Assembly (NCBI GenBank): GCA_902633185.1
Contig: CACPFN010000010.1
Span: 1 to 42,072, forward strand
Direction: 5' to 3'
From: an uncultured Pelagibacteraceae bacterium
Lineage (GTDB): Bacteria; Pseudomonadota; Alphaproteobacteria; Pelagibacterales; Pelagibacteraceae
Length of the DNA stretch: 42,072 bases
Below, one piece after another: positions 16,513 to 23,727 of the stretch. Below the pieces are notes generated by a model. The model was given only the letters and a program-made list of their open reading frames with translations. It was not told the origin of the DNA and ran no database searches. The position numbers and the translations under genes are program-made. How positions within the stretch are numbered: position 1 is the first letter of the stretch; each line of letters opens with the position of its first letter.

Positions 16513-17379
16513 TTGAAAAACTTATCAAATCAGCAAAAAGGATCATCTCTTGCGTTTATAGCAGTGATGTTTATCACGCCAGATTCACTTTTTATAAGAT
16601 TATCTTCTATAGATACTTGGGGATTATTATTTTATAGAGGTGCCATACCATTTGTAGCTGTATTAATTGGACTTCTCATATTTTATAAGAAAAACTTTAT
16701 TAAAGCATTTTTGAATGTTGGTTATGCAGGTATTTTTTACATCATAAGTTTTTCGATTTGCAATATTACATTTATAATTTCAATCCAAAATACAAATGTA
16801 GCAAATACACTAATAATGATTGCAATGGCACCCATGCTTTCTGCAATCCTTGGTGCAATATTTCTAAAAGAGGTTCCAGATAAGAAGACTTGGATAGCAA
16901 TAGCCGTTACTTTAGTAGCTGTAATATATATATTTTACGACTCTCTAGAGATGGGTAACTTATTTGGAGATCTTATGGGTATAACAACAGCTTTTGGACT
17001 CGCCACCAACGCGGTAATAATCAGGTCGGCAAAGGATAGAGATTTGCTACCTTCAGCAGTTGTTGGTAAGCTTACAGTAGCTCTATTTGCTCTCTTTTTC
17101 ATTGAAAGTTATGAGTTAGTTGAAAAAGACCTGATTTATATACCCTTAATGTGTATTTTGTGTGTAGCAATACCATTCGTTTTAGTGACGATTGCTCCAA
17201 GATTTATACCTGCCGAGGAAGTTAATCTGTTTTTTCTTCTAGAGACCATTTTAGGACCCATTTGGGTTTGGTTAGTTATAAAAGAACAGCCTAGTCTAGA
17301 GACAATAGTTGGTGGACTTGTAATTATATTCACCATAGCTGTTCACTCCTATCTAAAATTAAAATCTTCTTCTAAGTAA
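16513..17379 (+). CDS. EamA/DMT-family transporter (after gshB)
   Basis: A 288-residue membrane protein with about ten hydrophobic helices and two EamA repeats, the drug/metabolite transporter fold. Repeat landmarks include LIMIAMAPMLSAILGAIFLKEVP and, in the second half, FFLLETILGPIWVWLVIKEQPSLETIVGGLVI. I choose TTG 16513 because it abuts the gshB stop and reading from it restores the first helix; the next in-frame ATG would cut into that helix. The substrate is unknown. Cotranscription with gshAB suggests a thiol, peptide or amino acid, but that is inference. Confidence 0.8.
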   Translation: MKNLSNQQKGSSLAFIAVMFITPDSLFIRLSSIDTWGLLFYRGAIPFVAVLIGLLIFYKKNFIKAFLNVGYAGIFYIISFSICNITFIISIQNTNVANTLIMIAMAPMLSAILGAIFLKEVPDKKTWIAIAVTLVAVIYIFYDSLEMGNLFGDLMGITTAFGLATNAVIIRSAKDRDLLPSAVVGKLTVALFALFFIESYELVEKDLIYIPLMCILCVAIPFVLVTIAPRFIPAEEVNLFFLLETILGPIWVWLVIKEQPSLETIVGGLVIIFTIAVHSYLKLKSSSK

Positions 17380-17392
17380 ATTATTTTTCTTT

Positions 17393-17420
17393 TTGTCACA
17401 AATTTGTCTTGATTTAAAAT
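17393..17420 (+). promoter_or_regulatory. Predicted promoter for the MFS transporter
   Basis: TTGTCA (17393-17398) and TAAAAT (17415-17420), each one base from consensus, are spaced by 16 bases in the 69-base gap between two transporter genes. The transcript would begin about 20 bases before the ATG at 17449. Confidence 0.5.
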
Positions 17421-17448
17421 TAGATCGCCCATAAACACCGCTAATTTT

Positions 17449-18741
17449 ATGAACAAAATTATAAAAAACTCTTGGGCTCTATTTATGGGTATGGCATTTA
17501 TAATGCTAGCTCATGGTTTTCAAGGTACTCTTTTAGGTGTTAGAGCAGTTAAAGAAAATTTTGGTCTATCATCGACAGGTTTTTTATTTTCTGGATATTT
17601 TGTTGGATATTTTATTGGAGCAAAAATTATACAATCATTAATTCATAGAGTTGGACATATTAGAGTATTTGCAGCTTTTGCTTCCGTAACTTCAATTGTA
17701 GTCTTGTTGCACTCTATTTTTGTAAATCCTATTTCATGGTTTGTGCTTAGAATGATTTCTGGATTTAGCATGGTTTGTCTTTATACAATTGCTGAAAGCT
17801 GGTTAAACGATAGATCTACAAATAAGAATAGAGGCAGTGTTTTATCAATCTACATGATTGTTATGTATTCCTCTATGGCGATTGGAATGTTTTTCATAAA
17901 CTTTAGTAAACCAGAAAACTTTCAACCTTTTATACTGATATCTTTATTTATGTCATTGTCTCTTGTTCCAATATTATTAACGAAAAGAAAGGCTCCAAAC
18001 TTTAAAAAAATATCAGGTATGAAGCTAAAGGAAGTTTATAATTCATCACCATTTGGTGTTGTAAGTTCTTTTTTAATTGGAATATCACATTCAGCTGTTT
18101 TCTCATTGATTGCAGTTTACGCTACATCGATGAATTTTAGTATTTTAGAAATATCAATAGTAACTTTTTTATTTGCTATATCTGGAGCTATATCTCAATG
18201 GCCAATAGGAAAATTATCAGATGTTTTAGATAGAAGAATTGTAATTATTTATACAACATTTGGAGCAGCTTTATTTTGTTTTTTGGCGATTATTTCTTCA
18301 GGTCAAATGTATATGCCTGCGGGTTTAGCTACATCAAAAATATTTTTTTATATCTGTATAATGTGTTTTTCTTTTTGCAGTCTACCAATGTTTGCATTAA
18401 TTTTTGCACACACAAATGATTTTATACCAAAAGAAAAATTTGTAGCAGCAGGAGCAGGATTACAATTTGTTTTTGGTCTTGGTGCAATTTGCGGTCCTTT
18501 TATGTGCTCATTATTTATGGAATTTTTAGGAGAAAATGGATTTTTTATTTTTTTAATTATATTTCATTCATTTATTGGTTTATTTGGAATATATAGAATG
18601 CAAATTAGAGAGTCTGGAGATAACCCAGATTCACAATTTGCACCTATGCCACAAACGATAACTCCAGCCGGTATAGAACTTAATCCTTCAACTGAACCAA
18701 TAGATGAACCAAATAATTTAAACGAATTTAAGAAAATTTAG
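17449..18741 (+). CDS. MFS transporter, YcaD-like
   Basis: A 430-residue major facilitator protein with 12 predicted helices and a soluble ~40-residue Pro/Asn-rich tail. The start region (QGTLLGVRAVKENFGLSSTGFLFSGYFVGYFIGA), RMISGFSMVCLYTIAESWLNDR, and the mid-protein ISGAISQWPIGKLSDVLDRR loop (a form of the MFS GxLaDrxGRR motif) place it near the YcaD group. No substrate is known for the group. It has its own promoter. Confidence 0.82.
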   Translation: MNKIIKNSWALFMGMAFIMLAHGFQGTLLGVRAVKENFGLSSTGFLFSGYFVGYFIGAKIIQSLIHRVGHIRVFAAFASVTSIVVLLHSIFVNPISWFVLRMISGFSMVCLYTIAESWLNDRSTNKNRGSVLSIYMIVMYSSMAIGMFFINFSKPENFQPFILISLFMSLSLVPILLTKRKAPNFKKISGMKLKEVYNSSPFGVVSSFLIGISHSAVFSLIAVYATSMNFSILEISIVTFLFAISGAISQWPIGKLSDVLDRRIVIIYTTFGAALFCFLAIISSGQMYMPAGLATSKIFFYICIMCFSFCSLPMFALIFAHTNDFIPKEKFVAAGAGLQFVFGLGAICGPFMCSLFMEFLGENGFFIFLIIFHSFIGLFGIYRMQIRESGDNPDSQFAPMPQTITPAGIELNPSTEPIDEPNNLNEFKKI

Positions 18742-18756
18742 TGTAAGTTCAAAATT

Positions 18757-19413
18757 ATGAAAACAGCATTAATATTCGGTTCAACTGGATTAATTGGTGG
18801 AATATTACTTAAATTGTTAGCCAGTGATCAAAAATATAAAAAAATCAAGGTTTTTGTAAGATCTTCTACTTCAAAAATTGATCCTAAAATAGAAGTTATT
18901 CAAACAGATTTTACAAAATTAGAAAATATTAAGCCAGAAATAAAAGGCGATGATTGTTTTTTTTGTATTGGAACTACAAGAAAAAAAACACCTAACAAAC
19001 AAGATTATATAAACACCGAGTACAATTTACCTGTAGCAATTGGAAAAATTTGTAGTGATAATAATGTACAAAATTTTACTTATATTTCTTCATTGGGTGC
19101 CAGTTCAAAAAAAACAAATTTGTATTTAAAAAATAAAGGTATGGCTGAAGAAGAATTAAGAAAACTAAACTTTAAAAAATTTATTGTAATTAGACCTTCA
19201 TTTTTAATTGGAAAAAGAATAGAGGAAAGATTGGGAGAAAAAATAGGTATTTTTGCCATGAAATGTATATCACCAATTTTAGTTGGAGATTTAAAAAAAT
19301 ATAAATCGATAAATGCAGAAATAGTTGCCAAATCCATGATAAATATATCAAACAGTGAAATACAAAGTGGAGTATTTGAACCACCACAATTACTGGAAAT
19401 TGGAAGAGAATAA
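18757..19413 (+). CDS. NAD(P)-binding Rossmann protein (TIP30/HTATIP2-like atypical SDR)
   Basis: A 218-residue protein with an N-terminal dinucleotide-binding motif FGSTGLIGG (about residues 7-15), an acidic or basic discriminator after strand 2 (FVRSS), CFFCIGTTRKKTPNKQDYINTEYNLPVAIG in the middle, and a FTYISSLGASSKKTNLYLKNKGMAEEEL stretch carrying the SDR-like Ser and Lys positions. This fits the NAD(P)H-binding TIP30-like family, found alone in many bacteria; substrate unknown. It lies 15 bases after the MFS gene, so probably the same transcript. Confidence 0.75.
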   Translation: MKTALIFGSTGLIGGILLKLLASDQKYKKIKVFVRSSTSKIDPKIEVIQTDFTKLENIKPEIKGDDCFFCIGTTRKKTPNKQDYINTEYNLPVAIGKICSDNNVQNFTYISSLGASSKKTNLYLKNKGMAEEELRKLNFKKFIVIRPSFLIGKRIEERLGEKIGIFAMKCISPILVGDLKKYKSINAEIVAKSMINISNSEIQSGVFEPPQLLEIGRE

Positions 19414-19456
19414 ATTTTTTATAGATCAATAAAATATTAAAAAAAATTATTTTAAG

Positions 19457-19480
19457 TGCTATAATACATTTAAAGGAGGT
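19457..19480 (+). promoter_or_regulatory. Extended -10 promoter and consensus ribosome binding site of the GYD gene
   Basis: TGC plus TATAAT (19457-19465) is a perfect extended -10 element. It is followed by AAAGGAGGT (19472-19480), essentially the full anti-16S sequence, 4 bases before the ATG. Most genes in this window have weak or no Shine-Dalgarno sequence, so this gene is probably translated unusually strongly. Confidence 0.6.
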
Positions 19481-19484
19481 ATCT

Positions 19485-19808
19485 ATGGCTAAATTTTTTT
19501 TAATGGGAAATTTTACAGAGAAAGCATTCGCAGGCTTTTTAAAAGATCCTGGATCAGATAGATCTGAGGTTGCTAGAAAGTGTTCTGAAAGTGTTGGAGC
19601 TGAAATGAAATCTTACACATATTTGAGAGGACCCTATGACTTTATAGTTGAAACCCATGGTACATTTGAGCAAATGGCTGCTATAAAAATGGCCACTGAG
19701 GGTAGTGGTGCACTTAAAAATATCGCTATTTGTGAGGAAACACCAATGAATGATATTGCAAATCATGCAACAAAAGTATCAAGTGGCTATAAAGTGCCTG
19801 GACAATAA
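19485..19808 (+). CDS. GYD-domain protein
   Basis: A 107-residue small soluble protein fitting the GYD family: an N-terminal strand FFLMGNFTEKAFAGFL, then the YLRGPYDFIVETHGTFEQMAAIKMATEGSGALKN block with the G-x-YD signature. GYD proteins are predicted ferredoxin-like, probably oligomeric folds; their role is not known. Independent promoter, full-consensus ribosome binding site and a hairpin after the stop make it a strongly expressed single-gene unit beside msrB and sodB. A stress or sensing role is only an inference from location. Confidence 0.8.
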   Translation: MAKFFLMGNFTEKAFAGFLKDPGSDRSEVARKCSESVGAEMKSYTYLRGPYDFIVETHGTFEQMAAIKMATEGSGALKNIAICEETPMNDIANHATKVSSGYKVPGQ

Positions 19809-19814
19809 TCTTAA

Positions 19815-19859
19815 TGGTAGCTTCATTAATTATGGGGCTACCAATTTAAAATTGAAGCT
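19815..19859 (+). terminator. Overlapping alternative hairpins between the GYD gene and msrB
   Basis: TGGTAGC (19815-19821) can pair with GCTACCA (19837-19843). AGCTTCA (19819-19825) can pair instead with TGAAGCT (19853-19859). The two 7-bp stems share AGC at 19819-19821 and so exclude each other. No long T run follows, so this may be a processing or attenuation structure rather than a standard terminator. Confidence 0.45.
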
Positions 19860-19908
19860 GTCAAAATATCTCATTCAAATGAAATAATATTGATCTATTA
19901 AGAAAGTT

Positions 19909-20367
19909 ATGAACAAAAGAAAATTTATAAAATTATCTATATTTGGATCATTATTATACAGTATTTTTCCATACAAAATTTCATTAGCTGAAACCAAAAA
20001 AATAATTAATCAAAATTTAACAGAAGCTCAAAAAAAAATAATGTTTGAGGAAGCAACAGAACGACCATTCTCAAGCCCTCTTAATTACGAGAAAAGAGAA
20101 GGTTTTTATCACTGTGCAAATTGTGGAGCTAAACTATTTAAATCTAGTTCAAAATTTGATAGTGGAACTGGTTGGCCATCATTTACAGAAGCTCTTCCTG
20201 GAGCTTTTAAAACTAAGGTTGATTATAGCTTTGGCATGAAAAGAATTGAGTACCATTGTGCAAAATGTGGTGCCCATCATGGTCATGTCTTTGAAGACGG
20301 TCCTGGATCGACAGGAAAGAGATATTGTAATAACGGCTTGTGTTTAATATTTAAACCATCATCATAA
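19909..20367 (+). CDS. msrB: Peptide-methionine (R)-S-oxide reductase MsrB, apparently exported
   Basis: A 152-residue protein. Residues 1-27 look like a signal peptide: basic MNKRKFIK, a hydrophobic stretch, then ISLA before ETKK. The mature part is MsrB: zinc-binding CANC and CAKC pairs, GSGTGWPSF, YSFGMKRIEYHCAKCGAHHGHVFEDGP, and the catalytic Cys in GKRYCNNGLCLIF. The usual RYCINSASL reads RYCNNGLCL, with an extra Cys that could serve as a resolving residue. It reduces methionine-R-sulfoxide in proteins. The exported MsrA at 26920 handles the S form, so both epimers could be repaired outside the cytoplasm. Confidence 0.9.
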   Translation: MNKRKFIKLSIFGSLLYSIFPYKISLAETKKIINQNLTEAQKKIMFEEATERPFSSPLNYEKREGFYHCANCGAKLFKSSSKFDSGTGWPSFTEALPGAFKTKVDYSFGMKRIEYHCAKCGAHHGHVFEDGPGSTGKRYCNNGLCLIFKPSS

Positions 20368-20379
20368 AACGGAGGAATA

Positions 20380-20565
20380 ATGAAGATATTGAGTATATTG
20401 AAAGGGGTTGAATTAGTTATAGCAGATTTAGAAGTAAATTTGGGAGAACAGGTGAGAAGTGCACCTACGTTATGCGCAAGATACAATGGTAAAATTATAC
20501 CTTTAAACACTGCTCAAGATGGTCGACCCATTCTTATGAGAGAAGAAAACGCTTTAGAAAACTAA
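20380..20565 (+). CDS. Small hypothetical protein (61 aa)
   Basis: A 61-residue frame with a strong GGAGG ribosome binding site (20371-20375) 4 bases before the ATG, 12 bases after msrB. The product is soluble, begins with a hydrophobic-basic stretch (MKILSILKGVELVIADLEV), contains one Cys (PTLCARYNGK), and has no motif I recognise. The ribosome binding site, same-strand position and amino-acid composition like the neighbours favour a real gene. Function unknown. Confidence 0.6.
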   Translation: MKILSILKGVELVIADLEVNLGEQVRSAPTLCARYNGKIIPLNTAQDGRPILMREENALEN

Positions 20566-20584
20566 TTTTGTATTTAATTGCGTC

Positions 20585-20598
20585 AACTTAATTAAGTT
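20585..20598. repeat. 14-bp perfect palindrome upstream of sodB
   Basis: AACTTAATTAAGTT reads the same on both strands and lies 31 bases before the sodB ATG, in a 64-base gap. It could be an operator. In such A+T-rich DNA a chance palindrome is possible. Confidence 0.35.
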
Positions 20599-20629
20599 TA
20601 TTTACAAGGAAATATTATAAAAAATAACT

Positions 20630-21223
20630 ATGACATTTGAATTACCAAAACTAAATTATTCTAATGAGGCTTTGTCTCCAATAATGTCACAAGAAACATT
20701 AGAATTGCATCATGGAAAACATCATCAAACCTACATAACAAATCTTAACAATTTTATAAAAGATACGGACTTGGCTGAACTGTCATTGGAAGATATAATT
20801 GTTAAAAGCTCAAAAGATAACTCAAAAGCTGGAATATTTAATAATGCAAGCCAGCATTGGAACCATAATCTTTTTTGGAAGTGCATGAAGCCAAAAGGTG
20901 GTGGAAATATTCCGTCAAAACTTGAGAAAAAAATTATTGAAGATTTTGGAAGTGTTGAAAAATTCAAAGATGAATTCAAACAAGCAGGTATAACTCAATT
21001 TGGATCAGGTTGGTGTTGGTTGTCTTTGAATAATGACAAATTAGTTGTAACAAAAACAGCTAATGCAGCAAACCCATTAATAGAAAATATGAAACCAATA
21101 CTTGGTTGTGATGTTTGGGAACATTCATATTACATTGATTATAGAAACAGACGACCGGAATACTTAGATAAATTCGTCGAAAATCTTATCGACTGGGAAT
21201 TTGTTGAATCTCTTTTAGATTAA
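20630..21223 (+). CDS. sodB: Superoxide dismutase, iron type
   Basis: A 197-residue Fe/Mn-family superoxide dismutase converting superoxide to peroxide and oxygen in the cytoplasm. Metal ligands are His27 (LELHHGKHH), His79 (ASQHWNHNLFW), and the Asp and His of CDVWEHSYYIDY. Gln75 in the NNASQ segment is the position usually occupied by Gln in the iron enzyme and Gly in the manganese enzyme, so iron is likely. No signal peptide. Neighbours GYD, msrB and the 61-residue gene form a same-strand stress group. Confidence 0.95.
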   Translation: MTFELPKLNYSNEALSPIMSQETLELHHGKHHQTYITNLNNFIKDTDLAELSLEDIIVKSSKDNSKAGIFNNASQHWNHNLFWKCMKPKGGGNIPSKLEKKIIEDFGSVEKFKDEFKQAGITQFGSGWCWLSLNNDKLVVTKTANAANPLIENMKPILGCDVWEHSYYIDYRNRRPEYLDKFVENLIDWEFVESLLD

Positions 21224-21239
21224 TCTAAATTTAAATTTA

Positions 21240-21467
21240 ATGAATAAAGTTAATTCCAGCAAACTCTGGAAAATTATGCAGGAAGCTGGCGATTATTTAA
21301 ATGGTCAACTGCCTGATCATCCAAATCATCCAAAAGGAAGAAATGCATACGCTCATGTAGCTGTATGTGTAAAGAATAAATTTAAATCATCTTATAAAGA
21401 TATTCCTGATGAAAGATTTAATGAAGTGACTGATTATATTGAATTCTTAAAAAAAAATCCAAATTAA
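21240..21467 (+). CDS. Small protein with possible ORF6C-like C-terminus (75 aa)
   Basis: A 75-residue protein 16 bases after sodB. The N-terminal half has SSKLWKIMQEAGDYLNGQLPDHPNHPKGRNAYAH. The C-terminal half, VCVKNKFKSSYKDIPDERFNEVTDYIEFLKK, resembles the ORF6C domain of phage antirepressors and related short bacterial proteins. That match is from memory of the pattern and is tentative. No other phage genes are nearby. The start lacks a clear ribosome binding site. Function unknown; DNA or RNA binding is conceivable. Confidence 0.6.
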   Translation: MNKVNSSKLWKIMQEAGDYLNGQLPDHPNHPKGRNAYAHVAVCVKNKFKSSYKDIPDERFNEVTDYIEFLKKNPN

Positions 21468-21523
21468 CCTAATGTACTTGTTGCATAAATTAATATAATT
21501 ACAAGCACAGCTATAGCTTCCAT
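21464..21523 (-). CDS. Possible 19-residue membrane peptide downstream of ltaE
   Basis: On the minus strand an ATG (21523-21521) opens MEAIAVLVIILIYATSTLG, stopping at 21464. The peptide is almost one transmembrane helix. An AAAGGA ribosome binding site lies about 4 bases upstream. It begins 31 bases after the ltaE stop in the same direction, so it could be the last gene of that operon. Its 3' end overlaps the convergent 75-residue gene by 4 bases. Such a short frame can arise by chance; the hydrophobic content plus ribosome binding site is the case for it. Confidence 0.4.
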   Translation of the reverse strand: MEAIAVLVIILIYATSTLG

Positions 21524-21554
21524 ATTTTCCTTTCTTTTATAATAAGTAACATAT

Positions 21555-22604
21555 TTAATTGGATATCGTTTGTAAAAATTCTTCTACTTCACTGCTTTTC
21601 GTATTCCAGGCTGTCACTAATCTTACAGTTTTGCCATCCATTTCTTCATTGCTCATCATGTATTCCTCTGTATTTAAATGATCAATCATTTTTTTTGGGA
21701 GTTTAACAAATACTTCATTTGCTTCAGTGGGATATTCAAGTTTAACTTTATTGCTAGAAACTAGACCATCACTTAATTTTTTTGCCATTAGATTTGCGTG
21801 TTTTGCATTTTTTAACCAAACATTATTTGAAATATATCCATCTAATTGTGCAGAGACAAAACGCATTTTAGATAACAAGTGTCCAGATCTTTTTAATAAG
21901 AAAGGTAGGTTGCCAACTAATTCTTTATTAAATATTACAATTGCTTCAGCTGCTATACATCCATTCTTCGTTGCACCAAAAGATAATATATCAATTCCTG
22001 ATTTCCACGTCATTTCTGCAGGAGTTACATCTAATGAAACTAGTGCATTAGCAAATCTAGCGCCATCCATATGTACTTTTAATTTTTTTTTATGTGCAAT
22101 TTCAGAAATATTTCTAATTTGATCTAAAGTATATACTTCACCAGTTTCAGTTGCTTGGGTTATGCTAACAATAGATGGCTGAGTATGATGCACAATTCCA
22201 AACCCTCCAATATTATCATTTAGCTCATCAACTGTTATTTTGCCGTCTTTACCGTTTAATGGAACAAGTTTTGCTCCACCTGTATAAAATTCAGGGGCTC
22301 CACACTCATCAACATTGATATGAGAAAATTTATGGCAATAAATATTTCCAAATGACGGAGATATAGCAGAAAGTGCTAAAGCATTTGATGCAGTTCCTGA
22401 TGCTGTGGGGTAAACAATTACATCCTTTTCAAAAATTTTAGAAAATTTTTCTTGTAACACACCTGAAATTTCATCATTACCATACGGTGGGGCAATACCA
22501 TCATTTGCTTTGATAATTGCATCTAAAACTTCTGGACAAGCTCCTGTCACATTATCTGAAGCAAATTTCACTCTTTTGCGTTTTGTATTAATTTTTGCGT
22601 TCAT
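21555..22604 (-). CDS. ltaE: Low-specificity L-threonine aldolase
   Basis: A 349-residue PLP enzyme of the beta-eliminating lyase fold, cleaving threonine (and allo-threonine) to glycine and acetaldehyde. The N-terminal FASDNVTGACPEVLDAI, the YGNDEISG segment, HMDGARFANALV with the cofactor-contacting Asp, and the PLP lysine in SFGATKNGC (near residue 200) fit LtaE. One base separates it from the upstream amidinotransferase, so they are cotranscribed; its product glycine is the classical acceptor for that enzyme. SAR11 cells have an unusual need for glycine, which gives the gene a clear use. Confidence 0.88.
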   Translation of the reverse strand: MNAKINTKRKRVKFASDNVTGACPEVLDAIIKANDGIAPPYGNDEISGVLQEKFSKIFEKDVIVYPTASGTASNALALSAISPSFGNIYCHKFSHINVDECGAPEFYTGGAKLVPLNGKDGKITVDELNDNIGGFGIVHHTQPSIVSITQATETGEVYTLDQIRNISEIAHKKKLKVHMDGARFANALVSLDVTPAEMTWKSGIDILSFGATKNGCIAAEAIVIFNKELVGNLPFLLKRSGHLLSKMRFVSAQLDGYISNNVWLKNAKHANLMAKKLSDGLVSSNKVKLEYPTEANEVFVKLPKKMIDHLNTEEYMMSNEEMDGKTVRLVTAWNTKSSEVEEFLQTISN

Positions 22605-22605
22605 T

Positions 22606-23721
22606 TTATTGTTTTGGAAAATAATCTTTTAAAGTACCTTCTCTATAAACATCGGCTGTACAACAATGAAGGCCTCCACCAAAAGCGTATGCATCTCTCA
22701 ACTCTACAGGGATAACTTCCATACCTAATTTATCTAACTGTTCAGCTTGATATTTTTCACTTTTTTCAACACATACAGTTTTAGGGTCAAGAACTAAAAC
22801 ATTCATTGATAGCCATACTGAAGAGTAACAAAGTGGTGGTGGGGTATTATGAGCAGGTTGTGCAGCATCAATAATTTCCCATCCATTATCTTCAAATAAT
22901 TTTCTTTGTTCTTTTGGAAGTCTTCGTTGTGGATTATTAATAATTAACCCTTCTTTAATTGGGGTAAAGGTTGCATCAATGTGAATTGGATAAGGATCGC
23001 CTGGGAAATTTACAGCATGAACTCTATGATCCTTAAAATGTCTTTTTATCCAATCAATTCCTTTTAAGTTAGTTGTAAATCCATGTTGTACAACTAAATC
23101 CTTTCCAAATCTTAGAATATCTGCGGCATCAAATAATGGCTCTTCCTCAGTTGTGACAAAGTATTTATTTTCTGTCCATTCAAGTCTTTTTGTTACACCA
23201 ATTTTATCTGATAAATAGTCTTTTCTATAGTCTGCATCTGTTAATCTAGGCTTTGGTGCTGACTCATGTCTCATATTTGGATCTTTATTATAATAGTCTT
23301 TTAATAATGGTCTGTAACATAGGTACTCAAACCATCTGCACCTGTAGCTCATTGTAGCTTCTAATATTTCATTTCCCACAGTTAACAAAACATCTCTAGG
23401 AGGCATGCATCCAAACATAGTTTCGGCTTTCCAGTCAGGAGTTGATGTTGGTTGATTAAAATCTAAAGGTGTTGGTCTATCAACTTTTATACCCCTTTTT
23501 TCAAGTAAATTTGAAAAGTTATCTAATAGTTCATTAGCTTTATCAACAGAGTCCTTAGTTCTTGGACCATAAGTTCCTCGCATATCAGAGTCTTCTGGAA
23601 CTTTAGCATCTAAAGCAGGTTCGGGCGCTGGAATGCAAGTACCATCTGCTCTACCAACAATTACATGTTTTAATGGATCCCATTCATTCCAACTATTAAC
23701 AATCTTATTATTTTGAACCAT
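22606..23721 (-). CDS. Amidinotransferase (arginine:glycine amidinotransferase family)
   Basis: A 371-residue enzyme clearly homologous to vertebrate AGAT. The triad can be placed as Asp198 or Asp201 (EPLFDAADILRFGKD), His247 (PIHIDATF) and Cys353 (GGGLHCCTADV); GIDWIKRHF and WLSMNVLVLD also align. AGAT moves the amidino group of arginine to glycine, giving guanidinoacetate and ornithine. The acceptor pocket differs: the human NPMHID stretch (Asn300, Met302) reads YPIHID, so the acceptor here may not be glycine. It sits between an EamA transporter and threonine aldolase, spaced 6 and 1 bases, so the three form one operon. Direction of the reaction in the cell is unknown. Confidence 0.82.
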   Translation of the reverse strand: MVQNNKIVNSWNEWDPLKHVIVGRADGTCIPAPEPALDAKVPEDSDMRGTYGPRTKDSVDKANELLDNFSNLLEKRGIKVDRPTPLDFNQPTSTPDWKAETMFGCMPPRDVLLTVGNEILEATMSYRCRWFEYLCYRPLLKDYYNKDPNMRHESAPKPRLTDADYRKDYLSDKIGVTKRLEWTENKYFVTTEEEPLFDAADILRFGKDLVVQHGFTTNLKGIDWIKRHFKDHRVHAVNFPGDPYPIHIDATFTPIKEGLIINNPQRRLPKEQRKLFEDNGWEIIDAAQPAHNTPPPLCYSSVWLSMNVLVLDPKTVCVEKSEKYQAEQLDKLGMEVIPVELRDAYAFGGGLHCCTADVYREGTLKDYFPKQ

Positions 23722-23727
23722 GTAAAA

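Noticed and set aside
21240-21467. Prophage remnant suggested by the ORF6C-like protein
   Set aside because: No integrase, capsid, lysis or tRNA attachment site is nearby, and base composition matches the neighbours.
21727-22122. A 131-residue open frame on the plus strand opposite ltaE
   Set aside because: ltaE is certain on the minus strand; the antisense product has no recognisable family or start signal.
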